A stretch of DNA of 64,000 bases. Origin: Undibacterium sp. CCC3.4. Its GTDB lineage: Bacteria; Pseudomonadota; Gammaproteobacteria; Burkholderiales; Burkholderiaceae_D. The notes under the pieces are model-generated. The model searched no databases, was not told where the DNA came from, and was given only the letters and a program-made list of their open reading frames with translations. Shown piece by piece: positions 38,416 through 51,751 of the stretch (position 1 is its first letter; each line of letters starts with the position of its first letter). Made by a program: the position numbers and the translations under genes. The stretch covers positions 4,340,001-4,404,000 of the forward strand of contig NZ_CP133779.1 in assembly GCF_034347425.1 (NCBI RefSeq), in the 5' to 3' direction.

Positions 38416-38719
38416 TTTGAAAAAGCTCGGTTGACCAGACTGAGCGCAAAGCATCGCGCTACGTTGCAACGAAGTACAAGACGCACCTTGGAATGCTTCC
38501 TCAGTTCCAAGCTCTGCAAGCAGCAGAAGCAGACAAGCATAGGGTAAGCACGAAACGTTCTGCTGCAAGGTTCATCGGAGAGTGCGGGTGACCGTTCCGA
38601 ACCGAAGCTGTGTTGCGACATTGTCGAGGGGAGCGGCACCGTCAGGTGCCCGTCACCAGGCGCGTAAGCGCATAGGGAAATGCAGATTACATCTGCTATT
38701 TCATATTGGAGATACAAAA
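38409..38719 (+). ncRNA. Putative IscB omega RNA with 5' guide segment
   Basis: IscB proteins use an RNA encoded directly upstream of the gene with the guide at its 5' end. Here about 300 nt precede iscB without any coding sign but with ordered hairpins: GCTCGGTT/AGACTGAGC at 38425-38445, CTTGGAA/TTCCAAG at 38487-38511, GGTTC/GAACC at 38569-38603, GCACC/GGTGC near 38636-38649 and GCAGAT/ATCTGC at 38682-38696, just before the start codon. A short stem opening the scaffold, a large middle fold and a last hairpin next to the ORF match known omega RNAs. The guide would be the 16 nt or so before 38425. The boundaries are inferred. Confidence 0.7.
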
Positions 38720-40111
38720 ATGGCTGTATTTGTACTAAGCAGAACACAAGATCCGCTGATGCCATGCAGCGAAAAACGGGCGCGCAAGCTGCTCGCAGCA
38801 GGCCGGGCACGCGTGCATCGCCTGTTCCCGTTTGCGATACGCTTGCTTGACCGTACTGTTACTGACAGTGCCTTCCAAACGATCAAGATCAAGCTTGACC
38901 CCGGCAGCAAGACGACCGGCATCGCTCTTGTGCGACATAGCGAAACACTCAAGCTTGCGACGGGTGAAATTTGCACTGTCGACCAGGTTCTGAATCTGTT
39001 CGAACTGAGGCACCGTGGCCATCAAATCAGCGAGGCACTGACTTCTCGCCGCCAGATGCGTCGTCGTCGTCGCAGTACGCTGCGTTACCGCGCACCACGT
39101 TTTCTCAATCGTGGCAACAAAGGGCGCGGCTGGCTGCCACCCAGCCTGCAACACCGCATCGACACCACCCTGGCATGGCTGACTCGCTTGCATCGACTGG
39201 TGCCACTGAGTGCCATCGCTCAGGAACTGCTGCGTTTCGACATGCAGCAAATGGATAAGCCCGAGATTGTCGGTGTCGAGTATCAGCAAGGAACGCTGGC
39301 CGGATACGAACTGCGCGAATATTTACTGGAAAAATGGAACCGTCGGTGCGCCTACTGCGACGCCCAACATGTCGCGCTCAACATCGACCATGTGCAGCCG
39401 CGGGCAAGGGGCGGCTCGAACCGTGTATCTAATCTGGTGCTCGCCTGCGTGCCATGCAATAACAAGAAAGCAGCACGTGACGTACGGGAATTTTTAGCAC
39501 GCGAACCGGCACGGTTGGCGCGCATCGAAGCACAGTTGCAGCGCCCTCTCAAGGATGCCGCTGCCGTTAACGCGACCCGATGGGCCTTGTTTAATGCACT
39601 TAAAGCCACCGGTCTGCCGGTGACAAGCGGTTCCGGTGGACGAACCAAGTTCAACCGCACGCGCTTAACTATTCCTAAAACCCACGCGCTCGATGCCGCT
39701 TGCGTGGGCAAAGTCGATGCGGTGAGCCACTGGCGTAAGCCCACATTGGCGATCAAGGCGACTGGGCGCGGCAGCTACCAGCGTACCCGCCTTGATGCCT
39801 TCGGTTTCCCGCGTGGTTACCTGACGCGCAGCAAAAGAATTCACGGCTTTCAGACTGGCGATATGGTAAAAGCCTGCGTCCCGACAGGAAAGAAAACCGG
39901 CCAGTACATAGGCCGCGTAGCAGTTCGCGCAAGTGGCAGTTTCAACATACAAACGCAAGAATCTGTCGTACAAGGCATATCGTATAAGCACTGCAAGATC
40001 ATTCAGCGTGCAGATGGGTATAGTTATTCACTGGTGGTAAATATGGACGTGACAGGCACGCCACCAAAGCAAGGAACGCTGCGCGTTCCACGCTCTGCCT
40101 CCTCGGCCTGA
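38720..40111 (+). CDS. iscB: RNA-guided HNH/RuvC nuclease IscB
   Basis: A 463-residue OMEGA nuclease, ancestor-type relative of Cas9. Order of parts: N-terminal PLMP region (DPLMPCSEKRARKLL, residues 11-25), RuvC-I with D60 in KLDPGSKTTGIAL, an Arg-rich bridge helix (RRQMRRRRRSTLRYR, 110-124), RuvC-II with E187 (VGVEYQQG), an HNH domain with C210/C213, D223-H224, N238 and C243/C246, and RuvC-III with H322 and D325 (THALDAACVG). All catalytic residues are kept. There is no REC lobe, as expected. The ATG follows TTGGAGATACAAAA. It should cleave DNA guided by the RNA from the preceding 300 nt. Confidence 0.93.
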   Translation: MAVFVLSRTQDPLMPCSEKRARKLLAAGRARVHRLFPFAIRLLDRTVTDSAFQTIKIKLDPGSKTTGIALVRHSETLKLATGEICTVDQVLNLFELRHRGHQISEALTSRRQMRRRRRSTLRYRAPRFLNRGNKGRGWLPPSLQHRIDTTLAWLTRLHRLVPLSAIAQELLRFDMQQMDKPEIVGVEYQQGTLAGYELREYLLEKWNRRCAYCDAQHVALNIDHVQPRARGGSNRVSNLVLACVPCNNKKAARDVREFLAREPARLARIEAQLQRPLKDAAAVNATRWALFNALKATGLPVTSGSGGRTKFNRTRLTIPKTHALDAACVGKVDAVSHWRKPTLAIKATGRGSYQRTRLDAFGFPRGYLTRSKRIHGFQTGDMVKACVPTGKKTGQYIGRVAVRASGSFNIQTQESVVQGISYKHCKIIQRADGYSYSLVVNMDVTGTPPKQGTLRVPRSASSA

Positions 40112-40120
40112 AGGCCGAGG
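40101..40120 (+). other. Right-end hairpin of the IscB element
   Basis: CCTCGGCC TGAA GGCCGAGG forms a perfect 8-bp stem overlapping the iscB stop codon, followed by GTTTCACGCGC. Subterminal hairpins of this type are bound by the Y1 transposase at IS605-family ends. It may also act as a transcription terminator, although only a short T tract follows. Confidence 0.6.
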
Positions 40121-40137
40121 TTTCACGCGCAAATCTG

Positions 40138-41166
40138 ATGAATTCTGTTAATTTTCCGCAAGGTCTTATCACCACAGCAAGTTCACACCTCAGTGCCGTG
40201 CTCGAGCATGCGTTTGAACACAGTGCACAGCATCAGGCGGTGTTGGTCTATGACAGTGGCTGTGAATTGGCACAGGTGTTGACAGCTGCTTATCGAATTT
40301 GCCTGCCTCAGGCGAGCTGCGTCGATTTTGACAGCACTGCGCCGGCGCAGATTTTGGCTCTGCTGGCGACATTGAGTGCCGGCGACTTGGTGATTCTGAT
40401 ACAGACTACCAATTTCCGCCTCGAAGCATATCGGCTGCGGGTAGAGCTGTTCAAACGTGGACTCAAGGTCATCGAACATCCACACCTCGGCCGCATGGAA
40501 GGCCCTGAGATGACTTATTATGTCGATGCGCTGGCGTATGACGTCAGTTATTATCGTGGCGTAGGCCAAGCACTCAAGGACATCATCGATCAGTCTGACA
40601 ATGCCGTCATCGACAGCGGTGGCGAACAATTGTTTTTCAGCGGTAAATTTGAATCGGCCAAACTCAATGTCGGCGATTACAGCGGCATGCAAAATGTCGG
40701 CGGTCAATTTCCTATCGGTGAAGTATTCACTGAGTCAGTCGACTTGCAAGCAGTACACGGACGGGTCAGAATTTTCATCTTCGGTGATACCAGTTTTTCC
40801 ATCAATCAGCCAGAACAAGCGATCACCTTGATCATCGAGGCCGGTCAAGTGGTGGCGACAGAAAACTCGACGGCCGAATTTGATCTCGTGCTATCCAATA
40901 TACGGGCCGACGATACCGTAGTGTGGGTGCGGGAATTGGGGTTGGGAATGAATCGCGCGTTCAGCAAGGACAGGACGGTGCGCGACATCGGTACTTATGA
41001 GCGTATGTGCGGAATTCATTTATCACTGGGTTCAAAGCACGGCAGTTACGCCAAACCGCATATCAAGCGCGGCGCAGGCCGCCACCACGTCGATGTGTTT
41101 GCCGTCACCGAATCGGTGCGATTCAATGACAGGGAAATTTATCGCCATGGTGCTTGGGTAGTCTGA
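40138..41166 (+). CDS. M29-like aminopeptidase family protein
   Basis: A 342-residue protein. The C-terminal half resembles metal-dependent M29 aminopeptidases: PIGEVFTESVDLQAVHGRV, VRELGLGMNRAFSKDR, RDIGTYERMCGIHLSLGSKH and GRHHVDVF supply Glu, His and Asp residues in metal-ligand order. The N-terminal half has an alpha/beta pattern (DLVILIQTTNFRLEAYRL). Substrate and pathway are unknown. The ATG lies only about 10 bp after the IscB element and has no ribosome site, and the frame is open further upstream. The native 5' end may therefore have been altered by the insertion. Confidence 0.65.
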   Translation: MNSVNFPQGLITTASSHLSAVLEHAFEHSAQHQAVLVYDSGCELAQVLTAAYRICLPQASCVDFDSTAPAQILALLATLSAGDLVILIQTTNFRLEAYRLRVELFKRGLKVIEHPHLGRMEGPEMTYYVDALAYDVSYYRGVGQALKDIIDQSDNAVIDSGGEQLFFSGKFESAKLNVGDYSGMQNVGGQFPIGEVFTESVDLQAVHGRVRIFIFGDTSFSINQPEQAITLIIEAGQVVATENSTAEFDLVLSNIRADDTVVWVRELGLGMNRAFSKDRTVRDIGTYERMCGIHLSLGSKHGSYAKPHIKRGAGRHHVDVFAVTESVRFNDREIYRHGAWVV

Positions 41167-41186
41167 CGCTGAACAACTTAATGGAT

Positions 41187-41477
41187 CGTCGCAAAAGGGT
41201 ATTGAGTCGGTATCATTACCCCAACTGGTGGCCACGTCATTCCTGCGCGCTTTTGGCAGGAACCCAGCGGCGTTCGTGGCTAACTGAAAATGCCAGATAT
41301 GATCGTGTTTTCAGCGCTGAAAACGACACTGGGTTCCCGCCAAAAGCATGCGGGAATGACGAGGCTGCGGCATGCGGGAATGACGAGGCTGCGGCATGCG
41401 GGAATGACGAGGTAGGCGGTGTGTCAGATGTAAAAAAGCTTCCATCAGGCTTTTGCGACAGCCTCTTCAGGCCGGGG
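41187..41477. repeat. MITE-like palindromic repeat, copy C, expanded
   Basis: Same orientation as copy B. The right terminus GACAGCCTCTTCAGGCCGGGG is intact, but the left one begins only at GTCGCAAAAGGG, so the outer left end is lost. The internal right arm is expanded by a tandem repeat (41346-41412). The flank after the right end (GTTTCAAACCCTAGTCAG and on to 41506) is nearly identical to that after copy A (to about 596). Confidence 0.8.
41346..41412 (+). repeat. Tandem 24-bp repeat, nearly three units
   Basis: Units start at 41346, 41370 and 41394 with the core GCATGCGGGAATGACGAGG; the third lacks the last five bases. It is an expansion of one arm of MITE copy C, with no spacers, probably by replication slippage. 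Confidence 0.85.
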
Positions 41478-41683
41478 TTTCAAACCCTAGTCAGATTTTT
41501 AATGAAAAAGATGACGATGCAAAGCGACTTCTTGATCTCTCATTAGTAACATTTATACAAAATCTGACAACACCGATGTTGTTTGATACACAGCCGGGCG
41601 GACAATCCGCGGCAAAGCCACGTAGTCTGCGCGTTTCACTGTTAGAATAATGCCCTTGTCCGTTAATCAAAAAGTGCATCATC

Positions 41684-43762
41684 ATGACCCGCAAGCTGTT
41701 CGTTACCACTGCCCTGCCCTACGCTAACGCGCCATTCCACCTCGGCCATATCATGGAATATATCCAGGCTGATATCTGGGTGCGGCATAGCCGAATGTCG
41801 GGTAACGAAGTGCATTTCGTCGGTGCCGACGATGCGCACGGGGCACCGATCATGATTGCAGCGGAAAAAGCCGGCATTACACCACAACAATTCGTGGCGG
41901 AAATTGCGGCTGGTCGCAAACAATACCTCGATGGCTTTCATATTGAATTCGATAATTGGCATTCGACCGATGGGGTCGAGAATCATGAATTGTCGCAGGA
42001 TATTTATCGCAAGCTCAAAGCGGCCGGCTTCATTACCAGCAAGACGATAGAACAGTTTTATGATCCGGTGAAGAATATGTTTTTGCCGGACCGTTACATC
42101 AAGGGCGAATGTCCGAAATGCGGTGCCAAAGATCAGTATGGTGATTCCTGTGAAGTATGTAGCGCGGTGTATGCCCCGACTGAAGTGGTGCGACCATACT
42201 CGGTACTGACTGGTGCTACGCCGATCATGAAGTCATCGGAACATTTTTTCTTCAAATTATCGGACCCGCAATGCGTTGAATTTTTACGCGGCTGGGCTTT
42301 GCAGGGCAATCGCTTGCAATCGGAAGTGGCGAATAAATGCCGCGAATGGTTGGAAGGAAAAGATGGCGCGCTCAGTGGCTTGAGTGACTGGGATATCAGC
42401 CGCGACGCGCCCTACTTCGGCATTGAAATTCCCGATCAACCGGGTAAGTATTTCTACGTCTGGCTTGATGCCCCGGTTGGTTATCTGGCCTCACTGAAGA
42501 ATTATTTTCAAAAAACCGGACGCGATTTCGATGCCTTCATGGCTGATCCGAGTACCGAGCAAATCCATTTCATTGGCAAAGACATTACATATTTCCATAC
42601 CTTGTTCTGGCCGGCGATGCTGAAATTTTCCGGTTACAAAATACCTGACAATGTGTATGCACATGGTTTTGTCACGGTTTCCGGTGAAAAAATGTCGAAG
42701 TCACGTGGTACCGGCATTTCTCCGCTGCGCTACCTCGACATCGGCATGAATCCTGAATGGCTGCGTTATTATTTCGCTGCCAAACTCAATGCCAAAGTGG
42801 AAGATCTCGACCTCAACCCGGACGATTTCGCTGCCCGTGTCAATTCCGATCTGATCGGTAAATACATCAATATCGCCAGCCGCGCCTGCGGCTTCATCAG
42901 CAAACGCTTCAACGGTGTTGTCAATACTGCTTGGGCCAGCACCGATGACGCCTTCCTCGCTAATCTGCGTAGCGCGGCCGGCGAGATTCATGCGCTGTTC
43001 GAAGCGCGCGAATACGGCAAGGCTTTACGCGCCACCATGGATCAAGCCGACTTGGTCAACGCCTATGTCGATGCGAACAAGCCTTGGGAACTGGCGAAGC
43101 AAGCCGAAAATGATGCGCGCTTGCAGGAAGTCTGCAGCCGTTTGCTCGAAGCCTTCCGGATACTGACAATTTTCCTCAAACCAGTCTTGCCGCGCTTGGC
43201 AGCCCAAGTGGAAGCACAACTCAACATCGCGCCATTACAGTGGGCCGATGTACATGTGCCGCTACCTGATCAGCACAAAATCGAGCCGTATGTGCATTTG
43301 ATGCAGCGTATTGATCCGGCCATTTTCGAACAATTGTTCGATGCGCCGACTGTCGCTGTCACGGCGACGGCAACACCAGTTGCAACGACTGCGCCCGATC
43401 AGGCGATCGAAGCCTTGGCCGAAGAAATCAAGATCGACGATTTTGCCAAGGTCGATTTGCGTATCGCGAAAATTGTCCATTGTGAGGCGGTGGAAGGCTC
43501 TGATAAATTGCTGCGCCTGACTCTCGATGTCGGCGAAGCGAATACACGCAATGTGTTTTCCGGTATCAAATCGGCTTATCAACCGGAACAGTTAATCGGT
43601 AAATTCACGCTGATGGTCGCCAATCTGGCACCGCGCAAAATGAAATTCGGTATCTCCGAAGGAATGGTCTTGGCGGCTTCGGCAGCCGATGAAAAAGCGC
43701 AGCCAGGCTTGTACATTTTGGAAGCATGGCCAGGTGCGACGCCGGGGATGCGTGTGCGCTGA
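41684..43762 (+). CDS. metG: Methionyl-tRNA synthetase
   Basis: A 692-residue class I synthetase that charges tRNA-Met. HIGH motif: PFHLGHI near the N-terminus. A knuckle with [17 protein letters not shown] binds zinc. KMSKS appears as [12 protein letters not shown]. The anticodon-binding helical domain follows, then an Ala/Thr-rich linker and a C-terminal tRNA-binding OB fold ([20 protein letters not shown]), as in the dimeric long form of E. coli (677). The gene is monocistronic with its own terminator at 43787. It marks the start of conserved chromosome after the mobile region. Confidence 0.98.
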   Translation: MTRKLFVTTALPYANAPFHLGHIMEYIQADIWVRHSRMSGNEVHFVGADDAHGAPIMIAAEKAGITPQQFVAEIAAGRKQYLDGFHIEFDNWHSTDGVENHELSQDIYRKLKAAGFITSKTIEQFYDPVKNMFLPDRYIKGECPKCGAKDQYGDSCEVCSAVYAPTEVVRPYSVLTGATPIMKSSEHFFFKLSDPQCVEFLRGWALQGNRLQSEVANKCREWLEGKDGALSGLSDWDISRDAPYFGIEIPDQPGKYFYVWLDAPVGYLASLKNYFQKTGRDFDAFMADPSTEQIHFIGKDITYFHTLFWPAMLKFSGYKIPDNVYAHGFVTVSGEKMSKSRGTGISPLRYLDIGMNPEWLRYYFAAKLNAKVEDLDLNPDDFAARVNSDLIGKYINIASRACGFISKRFNGVVNTAWASTDDAFLANLRSAAGEIHALFEAREYGKALRATMDQADLVNAYVDANKPWELAKQAENDARLQEVCSRLLEAFRILTIFLKPVLPRLAAQVEAQLNIAPLQWADVHVPLPDQHKIEPYVHLMQRIDPAIFEQLFDAPTVAVTATATPVATTAPDQAIEALAEEIKIDDFAKVDLRIAKIVHCEAVEGSDKLLRLTLDVGEANTRNVFSGIKSAYQPEQLIGKFTLMVANLAPRKMKFGISEGMVLAASAADEKAQPGLYILEAWPGATPGMRVR

Positions 43763-43786
43763 TCCAGACTATTTGCCACTGCGCTG

Positions 43787-43820
43787 ACGCCATCGGACTG
43801 TTTGTCCGGTGGCGTTTTTT
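43787..43820 (+). terminator. Rho-independent terminator of metG
   Basis: ACGCCATCGGAC pairs with GTCCGGTGGCGT (one wobble or mismatch) around a short loop, followed by six T residues. It starts 25 bp after the metG stop. Confidence 0.88.
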
Positions 43821-43969
43821 CATTACGGCAGTCAAATGCCTCGGCCTTATGCATCAGCCATGATGAAAATGCGTGAAATCGGCACAGCTACTTGGCGCGA
43901 TTTGATTTACAGTATAGCTTCATTGATATATTTACCTTTCCATTCTGCACAGTACAAGAAAGCCTCCCC

Positions 43970-45787
43970 ATGACCAGCAATAAGCCAATTCCCGCCCGTC
44001 TGGCGCTGCTACGCAGCCGCATGCGCGAACTCGCCATCGATGCCTGCATCATTCCTTCGGCCGATCCGCATTTGTCGGAATATTTACCCGAATATTGGCA
44101 AGGACGGGCGCATTTCTCCGGCTTTCATGGCTCGGTCGGCACGCTGGTGGTCTGCGCAGAAGATGCCGGACTATGGGTAGACAGCCGCTATTGGAGTCAA
44201 GCTGAGAAGGAATTGGCAGGCAGCGGGATCGCCATGATGAAAATCCCTGCCGCCGGCGCGACCCTGCATCTGGACTGGCTCAGTACGCAGATGTCGGCTG
44301 GGCAGACGGTGGCGGTGGACGGTGCAGTGCTGGGACTGGCGAGCGCACGCATGCTGGCCGCAGCACTCAATGCCGTCGGCGTCAAGCTCGACACCGGCAT
44401 CGATATACTGGCCGACATCTGGCCAACCCGTGCGGCCTTGCCGAGCGCAGCAGTGTATGCGCACCCGGCACCGTTCGCGGTGAGTTCGCGCAGCGAAAAA
44501 TTGGCCGAGGTGCGGGCCCAGATGTCGCAACAACACGCCGATTGGCATTTCTTGTCGACTGTCGATGATATCGCCTGGCTACTCAATTTGCGCGGTGCCG
44601 ACGTCAGTTACAATCCGGTCTTCATCGCCCATGCACTGGTCAGTCACAGTGGCGTGCAAATTTTTGTCGGGGCGGGAAAAATCGCGGACGAACTCAGTGC
44701 TGAACTGGCGCGCGACGGTATCACGGTGCTGGACTACGAAGCGGCCGCGCACGCACTGGCAGCATTGCCGGCCACGACCAGCCTGCTGATCGATCCGCGT
44801 CGCATTACCTACCGCTTCTTTCTGGCAGTGCCAAATGGGGTGCGGCTGATCGAGGCGATCAACCCTTCAGTGTTTCTGAAATCGCGCAAACTGCCGCAGG
44901 AACAACAATTCGTACGCCAAGCGATGGAGCAAGATGGTGCCGCGCTGTGCGAGTTCTTCAGTTGGCTCGAAGTCGCGCTCGAGCATGAAACAGTGACCGA
45001 GCTGCGCATTGATGAAGAAATTTGTGCCGCACGCGCACGCCAAGCGCATTTTATTTCGCCGAGTTTCGGCACGATCGCCGGCTTCAATGCCAACGGCGCC
45101 CTGCCTCACTATCGCGCCACACCCGAAGCACACGCGACCATCAGCGGGAATGGCTTGCTGTTGATCGACTCGGGCGGCCAATATCTCAACGGTACCACCG
45201 ATATCACGCGCATGGTTGCGATAGGCACCGTCTCACCTGAGCAGCAGCGTGATTGCAGCTTGGTGCTCAAGGGGATGATCAATTTATCGCAAACGCGTTT
45301 CCCACGCGGTACGCCAGCGCCGCAACTCGATGCGATTGCGCGGGCACCGATCTGGGCCGAGGGAATCAATTATGGCCACGGCACCGGCCACGGCGTCGGC
45401 TATTTCCTCAATGTGCATGAGGGGCCACAATCGATTTCCGGCACGCTCGCCGAACCGCATACGGCAATGGAGATTGGCATGATTACCTCGAACGAGCCAG
45501 GTATTTATCGCCCCGGGAAGTGGGGTGTGCGGATTGAAAACCTGTTACTCAATGTGGTGGCGCAGGAGACCGAGTTCGGTCAATATTTGGGCTTTGAAAC
45601 GCTGACACTCTGCCCTATCGACAGCCGTTGCCTGCGTTTGGATTTACTGCGTGACGATGAGCTGGCTTGGCTCAATGACTATCATGCGCATGTGCGACTG
45701 CGTTTGACACCACTGGTCAGCGGTGCGGCCTTGGCATGGCTGATGCTGCGCACGACAGCACTGAGTCGCCCAACGGTCGTACTGTAG
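43970..45787 (+). CDS. Xaa-Pro aminopeptidase (M24B, long form)
   Basis: A 605-residue protein from ATG 43970 (MTSNKPIPARLALLRSRM). It has two creatinase-type N-terminal domains (ADPHLSEYLPEYWQGRAHFS) and the pita-bread M24 domain. Metal ligands are seen in LLIDSGGQYLNGTTDITRM (two Asp), GHGTGHGVGYFLNVHEGP (His) and TSNEPGIYRPGKWGVRIEN (two Glu). It removes N-terminal residues that precede proline and resembles the long eukaryote-like aminopeptidase P of about 600 residues rather than the short PepP. It converges with the sensor kinase gene, 9 bp away. Confidence 0.93.
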   Translation: MTSNKPIPARLALLRSRMRELAIDACIIPSADPHLSEYLPEYWQGRAHFSGFHGSVGTLVVCAEDAGLWVDSRYWSQAEKELAGSGIAMMKIPAAGATLHLDWLSTQMSAGQTVAVDGAVLGLASARMLAAALNAVGVKLDTGIDILADIWPTRAALPSAAVYAHPAPFAVSSRSEKLAEVRAQMSQQHADWHFLSTVDDIAWLLNLRGADVSYNPVFIAHALVSHSGVQIFVGAGKIADELSAELARDGITVLDYEAAAHALAALPATTSLLIDPRRITYRFFLAVPNGVRLIEAINPSVFLKSRKLPQEQQFVRQAMEQDGAALCEFFSWLEVALEHETVTELRIDEEICAARARQAHFISPSFGTIAGFNANGALPHYRATPEAHATISGNGLLLIDSGGQYLNGTTDITRMVAIGTVSPEQQRDCSLVLKGMINLSQTRFPRGTPAPQLDAIARAPIWAEGINYGHGTGHGVGYFLNVHEGPQSISGTLAEPHTAMEIGMITSNEPGIYRPGKWGVRIENLLLNVVAQETEFGQYLGFETLTLCPIDSRCLRLDLLRDDELAWLNDYHAHVRLRLTPLVSGAALAWLMLRTTALSRPTVVL

Positions 45788-45796
45788 TGATATTGC

Positions 45797-49338
<3,542 letters not shown>

Positions 49339-49342
<4 letters not shown>

Positions 49343-50490
49343 TCAGCACGCTCAGCCAAGCAGGTAATGGTCATGGTTTGATTATGCAAACGGCTGGTTT
49401 CAAGCTTATATCCGGGGCAGACTTCGCCGTTGGAATAAAAGCCGCATAACAGGGTGTGTGCGCCGAGAATGTCTTGTACTGCCTCGACTTCTTCATCGAT
49501 ACGCCCGCCCATCACGAGCTTGCGGCCGACGCAACTGACCAGCAAGCCTAAGCGAGCACCTTGGACTGGCGGTAAGTGTTCAATACTGGCCTGGGCCGCG
49601 ACTTCGGCACCGTCGACCAGGTCATCGGTATGCGCATGCATGAGCCGTAAATAGCCGTCCGGGTTGATGTCACCGGCCAGTATCAGGCTGCCGTCGGTTT
49701 CGTTGATCCCGAGGATAGTGCGTATCTGCCCCAAGGATTCGCGCAAATCGCTGAGCATTTCGAATGGAAACAGCAGACCGGAACCGGGCAGATCACTGGC
49801 GTAATCACCGAGGTAGCGTTGGTAAATTTCCAGCGCCGGCTTTCCGTCGAGCTCATAGAGGATGTTATCGATGCATTTGGTGACTTTACGCGCCGGCCCG
49901 AAGGGCTTCCAACCGCCGAAGCTGCCGTGTGAGAAAACCAGTCGTTCGCCATACAGGCCGACTGCCACGATGCTGGTACTGGAGACGCCGTGCGGTGACA
50001 GCGTGTAGGTTTTACTGAACAAACCATCATCGCCGGCCAAACCGCCGGTAATCGGCATGCTGCTGCCAAGTACGCCAGTCAAACCATCGATGAGTGCGCT
50101 GCCATTGATGTCAACGCCTTGCCCGAACAACAGCACCGCGCCCAACTCTGGTCCGGCCAATTGCTTGGCCAAGGCTAAGCCGGCCAGTTCGGAATCCTGC
50201 ATGGCAGACAATTCGGTGCTGACGACCCGCAGTGTCACCGCTTCAAAATGCACCGCCGTGATGACACTCGACTGTTGCGTCACGCCTTGCGCAGAGATTT
50301 CACCGGCGGTGCTGCAGCCAACGATTTGCGCCTGCGGAAAATATTTTTGCAGTTCGGGAAAAAATTCGGTACTGCTGGCGTGCTCTATCGAGGCAAACAC
50401 CAAAATTAACTGCGGCTCGATCAGATTGAGCTCAAGCAGCGCGGCCGCATCAAGCGTAAGGCTATGGCATACAGTTTGTGCAATTTTCAT
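49339..50490 (-). CDS. FIST-domain sensory protein (NosP-like candidate)
   Basis: A 383-residue protein with a FIST-N domain (QAQIVGCSTAGEISAQGV, GQGVDINGSALIDGLTGVLG) and a FIST-C domain (GLLVSCVGRKLVMGGRIDEE, LCGFYSNGEVCPG). FIST proteins bind small ligands. One branch, NosP, binds haem and nitric oxide and regulates a co-encoded hybrid kinase. Here it overlaps the hybrid kinase gene by 4 nt and is preceded by an HD-GYP regulator, the same type of arrangement. Whether it binds haem cannot be read from the sequence. Confidence 0.88.
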
Positions 50491-50518
50491 CAGCGGCTCC
50501 GAGGATGATGGTCTGTGT

Positions 50519-51598
50519 TCAAAAATCCCATTCCGAACCGAATTTCTTCAGTTCATTGGTATCTTCGGCATATTGCGCTTTGATTGCGAGAATTTGTTCC
50601 CAGCCAGCCTCGAATGCCGCAATGCATGCCGGATCAAAATGCTGCCCGGCTCCATCGAACAAAAAGGTGCGTGCCGTTTCGATGTCCCAGGCGGCTTTAT
50701 AGGGGCGCTCGGAAGTCAGGGCATCGAAGACATCGGCCACCGCGACGATACGCGCAAACAAGGGAATATCTTCACCAGCCAGACTGTTCGGATAGCCGCT
50801 GCCATCGAATTTCTCATGATGAGCGAGCGCGATGAGCGCGCCGGCACTGAGCATTTCAGAAGAACTGCCGGCTAAAATGTCATAGCCGAGCTGTGCATGG
50901 CGCTTCATGACGGTGAATTCTTCTACTGTCAATTTACCGGGTTTGAGCAAGATATTGTCGGGAATGCCGACTTTACCGATGTCATGCATCGGTGCTGCTT
51001 CGAGCAATAATTGCTGATCAGCAAGCGACAAACCCAGATGTTCGGCGATGATGCGTGAATAATTGGCCATACGCACGATGTGCGCACCGGTTTCAGGGTC
51101 ACGCGAGTCGGCAGCTTTAGACAGACGTAGAATGGTTTCTTTTTCGCGCGCGCGGATTTCTTGGGTGGCTTTTTTTACTTCCACATCCAGCCAACTGGCA
51201 CGGTCTTCCAGAAAACGCTGGCCTTTTCGCAAAGCCAGCATATTTTTGGTTCTTGCCAAGAATTCGATTTTATCTATGGGCTTGATCAGGAAGTCATTGG
51301 CACCGGCGTCAAGCGCCTGGTAACGCAATTCCAATTCGCTGTTGGCGGTGATCATCAAGACCGGAATATCGCGACAACCATCGAGCGTACGGAAACGTCG
51401 AATGAATTCGATACCATTCATGGTCGGCATCATATAGTCGACCATGACCAGATCAGGCACCTCTTGCTCGCACCAAGTTAAGGCGAGATGCGGGTCGATG
51501 AAACTGACGGATTGGCAATGCTCTATTTTTTTCAGTAAAAGACAGAGCAGCGTAATATTAATTTGGGCATCATCAATGACCAATACCTTCATCTGCAT
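50519..51598 (-). CDS. Response regulator with HD-GYP c-di-GMP phosphodiesterase domain
   Basis: A 359-residue protein from ATG 51598, which follows GAGAGGATGTTCG. The receiver domain has the phospho-Asp in LVMVDYMMPTMNGIEF and the switch Lys in DFLIKPIDK. A short coiled linker leads to the HD-GYP domain: GAHIVRMANYS, PMHDIGKVGIPD and HHEKFDGSGYPNSL. The last is a variant of the HHExxDGxGYP signature. It should hydrolyse c-di-GMP under control of phosphorylation, probably from the hybrid kinase two genes downstream. Confidence 0.95.
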   Translation of the reverse strand: MQMKVLVIDDAQINITLLCLLLKKIEHCQSVSFIDPHLALTWCEQEVPDLVMVDYMMPTMNGIEFIRRFRTLDGCRDIPVLMITANSELELRYQALDAGANDFLIKPIDKIEFLARTKNMLALRKGQRFLEDRASWLDVEVKKATQEIRAREKETILRLSKAADSRDPETGAHIVRMANYSRIIAEHLGLSLADQQLLLEAAPMHDIGKVGIPDNILLKPGKLTVEEFTVMKRHAQLGYDILAGSSSEMLSAGALIALAHHEKFDGSGYPNSLAGEDIPLFARIVAVADVFDALTSERPYKAAWDIETARTFLFDGAGQHFDPACIAAFEAGWEQILAIKAQYAEDTNELKKFGSEWDF

Positions 51599-51751
51599 CG
51601 AACATCCTCTCGAGTTGAGCCTACCAGCAAAGCACTGCTGCATCAGGCACACGCGTCCTGCTCCGGCGGCGAACGAAACCGTTCAAGCTGTTTTGAAGTG
51701 TAGCGTATTTTCCGTGAACGATAAACTAAGAATAACAATATTTAAAGATTG

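Larger units (their letters stand above)
38405..40130 (+). mobile_element. IscB-carrying IS200/IS605-like element (no TnpA)
   Basis: The unit consists of a structured RNA region (from about 38425), iscB (38720-40111) and a right-end subterminal hairpin (40101-40120) followed by GTTTCACGCGC. No Y1 tyrosine transposase gene is present, so transposition would need TnpA in trans. Exact ends cannot be fixed from one copy: the left end lies between about 38405 and 38425 and the right near 40125-40137. Confidence 0.7.

Noticed and set aside
38108..38434. ORF on the plus strand with WWPRHSCALLAG-type sequence, also at 308-535 (minus) and 41154-41546
   Set aside because: These are translations of the MITE palindrome; the same peptide recurs because the DNA repeat does. 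There is no ribosome site and no independent coding support.
41346..41412. Possible CRISPR repeats
   Set aside because: Units are directly adjacent with no spacers, and no cas genes are nearby. It is a slippage expansion inside a MITE.
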